A DNA stretch of 64,000 nt from Luzula sylvatica (taxonomy: Eukaryota > Streptophyta > Magnoliopsida > Poales > Juncaceae). The notes under the pieces are model-generated. The model did not search any database. It was given only the letters and a program-made list of their open reading frames with translations, and had not been told where the DNA came from. The stretch covers positions 49,234,784 through 49,298,783 of the forward strand of contig OX326959.1 of assembly GCA_946800325.1 (NCBI GenBank). The letters run 5' to 3'. Positions within the stretch are counted from its first letter, which is position 1, and every line of letters starts with the position of its first letter. Both the position numbers and the translations under genes were made by a program. Below, piece by piece: positions 1 through 8,294 of this stretch.

Positions 1-11
1 AAATCAAAAAA

Positions 12-29
12 TGAAGTCTAACACCTTCA
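12..29. other. TGAAG/CTTCA dyad, subunit 1
   Basis: TGAAG at 12-16 is the reverse complement of CTTCA at 25-29, with the 8-base spacer TCTAACAC. It is present in most monomers. It is broken in the copies reading CTTAAG, in the CCTTCC copies only at the last base, and in the GTCGTCACC copies by a shorter spacer. Confidence 0.6.
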
Positions 30-45
30 AAAATATCAATTATCA

Positions 46-59
46 TTTTTTCTAAAAAA
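46..59. other. T6-CT-A6 dyad, subunit 1
   Basis: TTTTTTCTAAAAAA is a 6-bp-arm inverted repeat with a 2-base centre. It is present in the many copies that read CTAAAAAAGACC and weakened in the copies that read CTAAAAGAGTCC or CTAAAATAGACC. Its centre at 52.5 lies 60 bp before the subunit 2 dyad centre. Such tracts favour intrinsic curvature and disfavour tight nucleosome wrapping; no protein site is implied. Confidence 0.7.
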
Positions 60-68
60 GGCCAAAAT

Positions 69-128
69 AGTTCTCTAAAATGAGCAAAATACTTAATTTT
101 TCATGTTTTTCTCAAAAATTTCCGGGAT
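69..128 (+). repeat. Monomer subunit 2 (~58-bp ancestral repeat, most diverged)
   Basis: Aligned to subunit 1 it keeps TCTAA near its start, a CAAAAT block, a CAT-T-tract, and a T-tract/A-tract dyad in the matching place (near 105-119). Its opening lacks TGAAG, so it is the least similar of the three. It carries the AAAATGA-N10-TCATTTT dyad in most copies; in this copy TTAATTTT disrupts the right arm. It ends at the monomer's usual CpG, here CCGG at 122-125. Confidence 0.5.
122..125. other. The monomer's CpG site (CCGG state)
   Basis: In most monomers the only CpG lies at the subunit 2/3 junction. The states seen include CTCCGGGATTG, CTTCGTGATTG, TTCCGTGATTG, ATGCGGGATTG and CTCCCGGATTG, plus the CpG-less states CTTCATGATTG, CTCAGTGATTG and TTCCTTGATTG. 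The CCGG states would be cut by HpaII/MspI; the TCGTG states would not. Confidence 0.85.
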
Positions 129-185
129 TGAAGACTAACACATACAAATTTCTATTTTTCCTGTTTTTTGCATAAAATCAAAAAC
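129..185 (+). repeat. Monomer subunit 3 (~58-bp ancestral repeat)
   Basis: It opens with TGAAGACTAACACAT, close to the opening of subunit 1, and runs through a C-A3 block, a 9-bp near-tandem CTATTTTTC/CTATTTTTT, and a T6-GC tract. In most copies that tract forms the 16-bp palindrome; here the right arm reads CATAAAAT, so it is broken. A 6-bp deletion inside this subunit (ACATAC) defines the 168-bp monomer class. Confidence 0.65.
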
Positions 186-337
186 TGAAGTCTAACACCT
201 TCAAAAATATCAATTATCATTTTTTTCTAAAAGATTCCAAAATAGTTCTCTAAAATGAGCAAAATACTTCATTTTTCATGTTTTTCTAAAAAAACTTCGT
301 GATTGAAGACTAACACATACAAATTTCTATTTTGCCT

Positions 338-353
338 ATTTTTTGCAAAAAAT
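338..353. other. Perfect 16-bp palindrome ATTTTTTGCAAAAAAT, subunit 3
   Basis: The sequence equals its own reverse complement. This is the first intact copy; it recurs in a large share of monomers, for example near 1,890 and 61,940. Alternative states at the same place are GCATAAAAT, CTGCATAAAAT, ATCATAAAAT, GCACAAAAT and GCAAAATAT, each of which breaks the right arm. It is the third and most perfect of the phased T/A dyads. Confidence 0.85.
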
Positions 354-534
354 GAAAAACTGAAGCCTAACACCTGCAAAAATATCAATTATCATTTTTT
401 CGAAAAGAGTCCAAAATAGTTCTCTAAAATGAGCAAAATACTTCATTTTTCATGTTTTTCTCAAAAAGCTTCGTGATTGAAGACTAACACATACAAATTT
501 CTATTTTTCCTATTTTGTGCAAAAAATCAGAAAC

Positions 535-702
535 TGAAGTCTAACACCTTCAAAAATATCAATTATCATTTTTTCTAAAAAAGACCAAAATAGTTCTCTA
601 AAATGAGCAAAATACTTTATTTTTCATGTTTTTCTTAAAAAACTCCGGGATTGAAGACTAACAAATTTCTATTTTTCCTATTTTCTGCATAAAATCAAAA
701 AC
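535..702 (+). repeat. Representative short monomer (168 bp, 'S' class)
   Basis: This copy reads GACTAACAAATTTC where the standard monomer reads GACTAACACATACAAATTTC, a 6-bp deletion. The S class is a linked haplotype: nearly every copy also has TACTTTATTTTT or TACTTCATTTTT, CTTAAAAAACTCCGGG in place of CTCAAAAAACTTCGTG, and usually TTTTCTGCATAAAATC at the end. In domains II and IV it is usually followed by a 175-bp copy with seven rather than six Ts before CTAAAAGAGTCC, which gives a 343-bp S-plus-long pair seen dozens of times. Because the deletion is 6 bp, the 58-codon frame is kept. Confidence 0.9.
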
Positions 703-1284
703 TTAAGTCTAACACCTTCAAAAATATCAATTATCATTTTTTCTAAAAAAGACCAAAATAGTTCTCTAAAATGAGCAAAATACTTCATTTTTCTTGTTTT
801 TCTCAAAAAATTCCGTGATTGAAGACTAACACATACAAATTTCAATTTTTCCAATTTTTTGCAAAATATAAAAAACTGAAGTCTTACACCTTCAAAAATA
901 TCAATTATCATTTTTTCTATAATAGACCAAAATAGTTCTCTAAAATGAGCAAAATACTTCTTTTTTCATGTTTTTCTCAAAAAACTCCTGGACTGAAGAC
1001 TAATACATACAAATTTCTATTATTCCTATTTTGGGCAAAAAATCAAAAACTGAAGTCTAACACCTTCAAAAATATCAATTATCAATTTTTCTAAAAAAGA
1101 CCAAAATAGTTATCTAAAATGAGCAAAATACTTTATTTTTCATGTTTTTCTTAAAAAACTCCGGGATTGAAGACTAACAAATTTCTATTTTTCCTATTTT
1201 CTGCATAAAATCAAAAACTGAAGTCTAACACCTTCAAAAATATCAATTATCATTTTTTTCTAAAAGAGACCAAAATAGTTCTCT

Positions 1285-1308
1285 AAAATGAGCAAAATAC
1301 TTCATTTT
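1285..1308. other. AAAATGA-N10-TCATTTT inverted repeat, subunit 2
   Basis: Seven-base arms (1285-1291 and 1302-1308) flank a 10-base spacer. This is the longest stem outside the 16-bp palindrome and is intact in most monomers. Copies reading TACTTTATTTTT, TACTTAATTTTT or TACATAATTTTT lose one or more pairs. The structure is seen directly; hairpin or cruciform formation is only a possibility. Confidence 0.75.
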
Positions 1309-1312
1309 TCAT

Positions 1313-1328
1313 GTTTTTCTCAAAAAAC
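1313..1328. other. GTTTTT-ctca-AAAAAC inverted repeat, subunit 2
   Basis: Six-base arms around CTCA lie immediately downstream of TTTTTCAT. The dyad is intact in the large CTCAAAAAACTTCGTG and CTCAAAAAACTCCGTG classes. It changes to CTAAAAAAAC, CTTAAAAAAC or CTGAAAAAAC in the others, where the arms still pair. It is the subunit 2 counterpart of the T-tract/A-tract dyads in subunits 1 and 3. Confidence 0.7.
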
Positions 1329-3476
1329 TTCGTGATTGAAGACTAACACATACAAATTTCAATTTTTCCAATTTTTTTCAAAAAATAAAAAACTGAAGTC
1401 TAACACCTTCAAAAATATCAATTATCATTTTTTCTAAAAAAGACCAAAATAGTTCTCTAAAATGAGCAAAATACTTTATTTTTCATGTTTTTCTTAAAAA
1501 AATGCGGGATTGAAGACTAACAAATTTCTATTTTTCCTATTTTTGGCATAAAATCAAAAACTGAAGTCTAACACCTTCAAAAATATCAATTATCATTTTT
1601 TTCTAAAAGAGTCCAAAATAGTTCTCTAAAATGAGCAAAATACTTCATTTTTCATGTTTTTCTCAAAAAACTTCGTGATTGAAGACTAACACATACAAAT
1701 TTCTATTTTGCCTATTTTTTGCAAAAAATTAAAAACTGAAGTCTAACACCTTCAAAAATATCAATTTTCATTTTTTCTAAAAAAGACCAAAATAGTTCTC
1801 TAAAATGAGCAAAATACTTCATTTTTCATGTTTTTCTCAAAAAACTTCGTGATTGAAGACTAACACATACAAATTTCTATTTTGCCTATTTTTTGCAAAA
1901 AATCAAAAACTGAAGTCTAACACCTTCAAAAATATCAATTATAATTTTTTCTAAAAAAGACCAAAATAGTTCTCTAAAATGAGCAAAATACTTTATTTTT
2001 CATGTTTTTCTTAAAAAACTCCGGGATTGAAGACTAACAAATTTCTATTTTTCCAATTTTCTGCATAAAATCAAAAATTGAAGTCTAACACCTTCAAAAA
2101 TATCAATTATCATTTTTTTCTAAAAGAGTCCAAAATAGTTCTCTAAAATGAGCAAAATACTTCATTTTTCATGTTTTTCTAAAAAAACTTCGTGATTGAA
2201 CACTAACACATACAAATTTCTATTGTGCCTATTTTTTGCAAAAAATAAAAAACTGAAGTCTAACACCTTCAAAAATATCAATTATCATTTTTTCTAAAAG
2301 AGTCCAAAATAGTTCTCTAAAATGAGCAAAATACTTCATTTTTCATGTTTTTCTCAAAATACTTCGTGATTGAAGACTAACACATACAAATTTCTATTTT
2401 TCCTATTTTTTGCAAAAAATCAAAAACTGAAGTCTAACACCTTCAAAAATATCAATTATCATTTTTTCTAAAATAGACCAAAATAGTTCTCTAAAATGAG
2501 CAAAATACTTCATTTTTCATGTTTTTCTCAAAACACTCCGGGATTGAAGACTAACACATACAAATTTCTATTTTTCCTATTTTTATCATAAAATCAAAAA
2601 CTGAAGTCTAACACCTTCAAAAATATCAATTATCATTTTTTCTAAAAAAGACCAAAATAGTTCTCTAAAATGAGCATAATTCTTCATTTTTCATGTTTTT
2701 CTCAAAAAATTCCGTGATTGAAGACTAACACATACAAATTTCTATTTTTCCTATTTTTTTGCATAAAATCAAAAACTTAAGTCTAACACCTTCAAAAATA
2801 TCAATTATCATTTTTTCTAAAAGAGTCCAAAATAGTTCTCTAAAATGAGCGAAATATTTCATTTTTCATGTTTTTCTAAAAAAACTTCGTGATTGAAGAT
2901 TAACACATACAAATTTCTATTTTTCCTATTTTTTTGCAAAAAATCACAAAATGAAGTCTAACACCTTCAAAAATATCAATTATCATTTTTTCTAAAAAAG
3001 GCCATAATAGTTCTCTAAAATGAGCAAAATACATAATTTTTCATGTTTTTCTCAAAAAATTCCGGGATTGAAGACTAACACATACAAATTTCTATTTTTC
3101 CTATTTTTTGCACAAAATCAAAAACTGAAGTCTAACACCTTCAAAAATATCAATTATCATTTTTTTCTAAAAAAGTGCAAAATAGTTCTCTAAAATGAGC
3201 AAAATACTTCATTTTTCATGTTTTTTCTAAAAAAACTTCGTGATTGAACACTAACACATACAAATTTCTATTGTGCCTATTTTTTTGCAAAAAATCAAAA
3301 ACTGAAGTCTAACACCTTCAAAAATATCAATTATCATTTTTTCTAAAAGAGTCCAAAATAGTTCTCTAAAATGAGCAAAATACTTCATTTTTCATGTTTT
3401 TCTCAAAAAACTTCGTGATTGAAGACTAACACATACAAATTTCTATTTTGGCTATTTTTTGCAAAAAATCAAAAAC

Positions 3477-5175
3477 TGAAGTCTAACACCTTCAAAAATA
3501 TCAATTATCATTTTTTCTAAAAGAGTCCAAAATAGTTCTCTAAAATGAGCAAAATTCTTCATTTTTCATGTTTTTCTCAAAAAATTCCGTGATTGAAGAC
3601 TAACACATACAAATTTCTATTTTTCCTATTTTTTTGCATAAAATCAAAAACTTAAGTCTAACACCTTCAAAAATATCAATTATCATTTTTTCTAAAAGAG
3701 TCCAAAATAGTTCTCTAAAATGAGCGAAATATTTCATTTTTCATGTTTTTCTAAAAAAACTTCGTGATTGAAGATTAACACATACAAATTTCTATTTTTC
3801 CTATTTTTTGCAAAAAATCACAAAATGAAGTCTAACACCTTCAAAAATATCAATTATCATTTTTTCTAAAAAAGGCCATAATAGTTCTCTAAAATGAGCA
3901 AAATACATAATTTTTCATGTTTTTCTCAAAAAATTCCGGGATTGAAGACTAACACATACAAATTTCTATTTTTCCTATTTTTTGCACAAAATCAAAAACT
4001 GAAGTCTAACACCTTCAAAAATATCAATTATCATTTTTTTCTAAAAAAGTGCAAAATAGTTCTCTAAAATGAGCAAAATACTTCATTTTTCATGTTTTTC
4101 TAAAAAAACTTCGTGATTGAACACTAACACATACAAATTTCTATTGTGCCTATTTTTTGCAAAAAATAAAAAACTGAAGTCTAACACCTTCAAAAATATC
4201 AATTATCATTTTTTCTAAAAGAGTCGAAAATAGTTCTCTAAAATGAGCAAAATACTTCATTTTTCATGTTTTTCTCAAAATACTTCGTGATTGAAGACTA
4301 ACACATACAAATTTCTATTTTTCCTATTTTTTGCAAAAAATCAAAAACTGAAGTCTAACACCTTCAAAAATATCAATTATCATTTTTTCTAAAAAAGACC
4401 AAAATAGTTCTCTAAAATGAGCAAAATACTTTATTTTTCATGTTTTTCTTAAAAAACTCCCGGATTGAAGACTAACAAATTTCTATTTTTCCTATTTTCT
4501 GCATAAAATCAAAAATTGAAGTCTAACACCTTCAAAAATATCAATTATCATTTTTTTCTAAAAGAGTCCAAAATAGTTCTCTAAAATGAGCAAAATACTT
4601 CATTTTTCATGTTTTTCTCAAAAAACTTCGTGATTGAAGACTAACACATACAAATTTCTATTTTGCCTATTTTTTGCAAAAAATCAAAAACTGAAGTCTA
4701 ACATCTTCAAAAATATCAATTATCATTTTTTCTAAAAAAGACCAAAATAGTTCTCTAAAATGAGCAAAATACTTCATTTTTCATGTTTTTCTTAAAAAAC
4801 TCCGGGATTGAAGACTAACAAATTTCTATTTTTCCTATTTTCTGCATAAAATCAAAAATTGAAGTCTAACACCTTCAAAAATATCAATTATCATTTTTTT
4901 CTAAAAGAGTCCAAAATAGTTCTCTAAAATGAGCAAAATACTTCATTTTTCATGTTTTTCTCAAAAAACTTCGTGATTGAACACTAACACATACAAATTT
5001 CTATTTTGCCTATTTTTTGCAAAAAATCAAAAACTGAAGTCTAACACCTTCAAAAATATCAATTATCATTTTTTCTAAAAGAGTCCAAAATAGTTCTCTA
5101 AAATGAGCAAAATACTTCATTTTTCATGTTTTTCTCAAAAAACTTCGTGATTGAAGACTAACACATACAAATTTC
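3477..5175 (+). repeat. Duplicated segment, 1,906-bp offset, copy 1
   Basis: This segment of about 1.7 kb recurs 1,906 bp downstream (11 monomers). Matched markers include AAAATTCTTC near 3,554 and 5,460, GAGCG at 3,722 and 5,628, and CTAACATCTTC near 4,697 and 6,603. Upstream of 3,477 the copies differ (TTTTGGCTATT against TTTTTCCAATT); at the downstream edge TTTCTATTTTGCC meets TTTCAATTTTTCC. Confidence 0.85.
3652..4174 (+). repeat. Representative Q cassette (three monomers, 523 bp)
   Basis: Monomer one starts TTAAGTC and has GAGCGAAATATTTC and a GAAGATTAAC box. Monomer two starts after CACAAAATGAAG and has AAAAGGCC and ACATAATTTTTC. Monomer three follows GCACAAAATC and has AAGTGC or GAGTGC, GAACACTAAC and TATTGTGCC. 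The trio recurs in the same order with its GAGCG marker near 2,847, 3,722, 5,628, 9,437, 15,496, 19,305, 23,107, 26,224, 30,200, 33,317, 37,300, 40,411, 44,393, 45,439 and 59,083. At 61,855 only the first monomer remains. Confidence 0.85.
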
Positions 5176-5382
5176 TATTTTGCCTATTTTATGCAAAAAA
5201 TCAAAAACTGAAGTCTAACACCTTCAAAAATATCAATTATCATTTTTTCTAAAAGAGTCCAAAATAGTTCTCTAAAATGAGCAAAATACTTCATTTTTCA
5301 TGTTTTTATCAAAAAACTTCGTGATTGAAGACTAACACATACAAATTTCAATTTTTCCAATTTTTTGCAAAATATCAAAAAC

Positions 5383-7081
5383 TGAAGTCTAACACCTTCA
5401 AAAATATCAATTATCATTTTTTCTAAAAGAGTCCAAAATAGTTCTCTAAAATGAGCAAAATTCTTCATTTTTCATGTTTTTCTCAAAAAATTCCGTGATT
5501 GAAGACTAACACATACAAATTTCTATTTTTCCTATTTTTTTGCATAAAATCAAAAACTTAAGTCTAACACCTTCAAAAATATCAATTATCATTTTTTCTA
5601 AAAGAGTCCAAAATAGTTCTCTAAAATGAGCGAAATATTTCATTTTTCATGTTTTTCTAAAAAAACTTCGTGATTGAAGATTAACACATACAAATTTCTA
5701 TTTTTCCTATTTTTTGCAAAAAATCACAAAATGAAGTCTAACACCTTCAAAAATATCAATTATCATTTTTTCTAAAAAAGGCCATAATAGTTCTCTAAAA
5801 TGAGCAAAATACATAATTTTTCATGTTTTTCTCAAAAAATTCCGGGATTGAAGACTAACACATACAAATTTCTATTTTTCCTATTTTTTGCACAAAATCA
5901 AAAACTGAAGTCTAACACCTTCAAAAATATCAATTATCATTTTTTTCTAAAAAAGTGCAAAATAGTTCTCTAAAATGAGCAAAATACTTCATTTTTCATG
6001 TTTTTCTAAAAAAACTTCGTGATTGAACACTAACACATACAAATTTCTATTGTGCCTATTTTTTGCAAAAAATAAAAAACTGAAATCTAACACCTTCAAA
6101 AATATCAATTATCATTTTTTCTAAAAGAGTCCAAAATAGTTCTCTAAAATGAGCAAAATACTTCATTTTTCATGTTTTTCTCAAAATACTTCGTGATTGA
6201 AGACTAACACATACAAATTTCTATTTTTCCTATTTTTTGCAAAAAATCAAAAACTGAAGTCTAACACCTTCAAAAATATCAATTATCATTTTTTCTAAAA
6301 AAGACCAAAATAGTTCTCTAAAATGAGCAAAATACTTTATTTTTCATGTTTTTCTTAAAAAACTCCCGGATTGAAGACTAACAAATTTCTATTTTTCCTA
6401 TTTTCTGCATAAAATCAAAAATTGAAGTCTAACACCTTCAAAAATATCAATTATCATTTTTTTCTAAAAGAGTCCAAAATAGTTCTCTAAAATGAGCAAA
6501 ATACTTCATTTTTCATGTTTTTCTCAAAAAACTTCGTGATTGAAGACTAACACATACAAATTTCTATTTTGCCTATTTTTTGCAAAAAATCAAAAACTGA
6601 AGTCTAACATCTTCAAAAATATCAATTATCATTTTTTCTAAAAAAGACCAAAATAGTTCTCTAAAATGAGCAAAATACTTCATTTTTCATGTTTTTCTTA
6701 AAAAACTCCGGGATTGAAGACTAACAAATTTCTATTTTTCCTATTTTCTGCATAAAATCAAAAATTGAAGTCTAACACCTTCAAAAATATCAATTATCAT
6801 TTTTTTCTAAAAGAGTCCAAAATAGTTCTCTAAAATGAGCAAAATACTTCATTTTTCATGTTTTTCTCAAAAAACTTCGTGATTGAACACTAACACATAC
6901 AAATTTCTATTTTGCCTATTTTTTGCAAAAAATCAAAAACTGAAGTCTAACACCTTCAAAAATATCAATTATCATTTTTTCTAAAAGAGTCCAAAATAGT
7001 TCTCTAAAATGAGCAAAATACTTCATTTTTCATGTTTTTCTCAAAAAACTTCGTGATTGAAGACTAACACATACAAATTTC
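5383..7081 (+). repeat. Duplicated segment, 1,906-bp offset, copy 2
   Basis: This is the partner of 3,477-5,175. Only a few single-base differences were noticed, such as GAGTCCAAAAT here against GAGTCGAAAAT in copy 1, and TGAAATCT near 6,083 against TGAAGTCT. It contains a full Q cassette and two S/long pairs. Confidence 0.85.
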
Positions 7082-8294
7082 AATTTTTCCAATTTTTTGC
7101 AAAATATAAAACACTGAAGTCTAACACCTTCCAAAATATCAATTATCATTTTTTCTAAAATAGACCAAAATAGTTCTCTAAAATGAGCAAAATACTTCAT
7201 TTTTCATGTTTTTCTCAAAAAACTCCGTGATTGAAGACTAACACATACAAATTTCTATTTTTCCTATTTTTTGCATAAAATCAAAAACTGAAGTCTAACA
7301 CCTTCAAAAATATCAATTATCATTTTTTCTAAAAAAGACCAAAATAGTTCTCTAAAATGAGCAAAATACTTCATTTTTCATGATTTTCTCAAAAAATTCC
7401 TTGATTGAAGACTAACTCATACAAATTTCTATTTTTCCAATTTTTTGCAAAAAATAAAAAACTGAAGTCTAACACCTTCAAAAATATCAATTATCATTTT
7501 TTCTAAAATAGACCAAAATAGTTCTCTAAAATGAGCAAAATACTTCATTTTTCATGTTTTTCTCAAAACACTCCGGGATTGAAGACTAACACATACAAAT
7601 TTCTATTTTTCCTATTTTTATCATAAAATCAAAAACTGAAGTCGTCACCTTCAAAAATATCAATTATCATTTTTTCTAAAATAGACCAAAATAGTTCTCT
7701 AAAATGAGCAAAATACTTCATTTTTCATGTTTTTCTCAAAACACTCCGGGATTGAAGACTAACACTTACAAATTTCTATTTTGCCTATTTTTTGCAAAAA
7801 ATAAAAAACTGAAGTCTAACACGTTCAAAAATATCAATTATCATTTTTTCTAAAAAAGACCAAAATAGTTCTCTAAAATGAGCAAAATACTTAATTTTTC
7901 ATGTTTTTCTTAAAAAACTCCGGGATTGAAGACTAACAAATTTCTATTTTTCCTATTTTCTGCATAAAATCAAAAATTGAAGTCTAACACCTTCAAAAAT
8001 ATCAATTATCATTTTTTTCTAAAAGAGTCCAAAATAGTTCTCTAAAATGAGCAAAATACTTCATTTTTCATGTTTTTCTCAAAAAACTCAGTGATTGAAG
8101 ACTAACACATACAAATTTCTATTTTGCCTATTTTTTGCAAAAAATAAAAAACTGAAGTCTAACACCTTCAAAAATATCAATTATCATTTTTTCTAAAAAA
8201 GACCAAAATAGTTCTCTAAAATGAGCAAAATACTTTATTTTTCATGTTTTTCTTAAAAAACTCCGGGATTGAAGACTAACAAATTTCTATTTTT
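6817..8294 (+). repeat. Duplicated segment, 4,504-bp offset, copy 1
   Basis: It contains a P cassette followed by the GTCGTCACC monomer (7,641), an ACACTTACAAA copy, a CACGTTC copy and CTCAGTGATTG. The same ordered set occurs at 11,321-12,798. The offset is 26 monomers. Edges are approximate because the monomers just outside differ only slightly. Confidence 0.8.
7115..7636 (+). repeat. Representative P cassette (three monomers, 522 bp)
   Basis: Monomer one follows AAAACAC and reads CACCTTCC. Monomer two carries CATGATTTTC, TTCCTTGATTG and TAACTCATAC. Monomer three has AATAGACC, CAAAACACTCCGGG and TTTTTATCATAAAATC. The TAACTCATAC marker occurs about 14 times: near 7.4, 9.0, 11.9, 17.3, 18.8, 25.8, 32.9, 35.1, 36.7, 42.5, 43.9, 58.6, 61.4 and 63.6 kb. 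It never occurs before 7 kb or between 44 and 58 kb. Domain IV copies replace monomer three's ACACTCCGGG with ACTTCGTG. Confidence 0.85.

Larger units (their letters stand above)
12..68 (+). repeat. Monomer subunit 1 (~58-bp ancestral repeat)
   Basis: It opens with TGAAGTCTAACAC, which matches the start of subunit 3 (TGAAGACTAACAC) at 12 of 13 positions. It then has a C-A5 stretch, an AT-rich middle, and a T6-CT-A6 dyad (46-59) followed by a short C-rich tail. The order of elements parallels subunits 2 and 3. I infer that the 174-bp monomer arose by triplication of a shorter unit; this rests on visual alignment, not on a computed score. Confidence 0.65.
12..185 (+). repeat. Representative full monomer (174 bp)
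   Basis: This is the first complete copy when the monomer is phased at TGAAGTCT. In order it carries a TGAAG/CTTCA dyad, a T6-CT-A6 dyad, the AAAATGA region, a T5/A5 dyad around ctca, one CCGG, TTGAAGACTAACAC, a CTATTTTTC stretch and a T6-GC tract. The phase is arbitrary: no unique boundary marks a true start. A 174-bp length is 58 codons, so any reading frame repeats itself. Local features of this copy are the ggcc block near 60 and the CTG before the last T-tract near 161; both are diagnostic of the alpha higher-order repeat. Confidence 0.95.
1..2170 (+). repeat. Domain I: partial alpha higher-order repeat
   Basis: This segment matches the domain III repeat monomer by monomer: the CTGTTTTTTGC marker at 161, GAAGCCTAACACCTGC near 365, TTTTGTGCAAAAAATCAG near 513, CTTAAGTC with TTTTTCTTG near 790, GTCTTACACC near 882, TATTATTCC near 1,018, ATGCGGG near 1,502 and AATTTTCATTT near 1,764. 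The same order occurs from 47,439 onward. The match fades between about 2,040 and 2,200, where a GAACACTAAC/TATTGTGCC copy from the domain II set follows. The left end is cut by the window. Confidence 0.85.

Noticed and set aside
292..310. CENP-B box-like sequence around TTCGTGATTG or CCGGGATTG
   Set aside because: The 17-bp consensus needs TTCG, an A five bases later and CGGG after that. No monomer that I read has TTCG and CGGG together at the right spacing.
678..911. Reverse-strand open reading frames of 77-94 codons (also near 47.9, 51.0, 52.9 and 56.0 kb) as protein genes
   Set aside because: They are the satellite read in a frame kept open by the 174-bp period. The residues repeat every 58 positions, there is no non-repeat sequence, and the frame opens or closes with single satellite variants.
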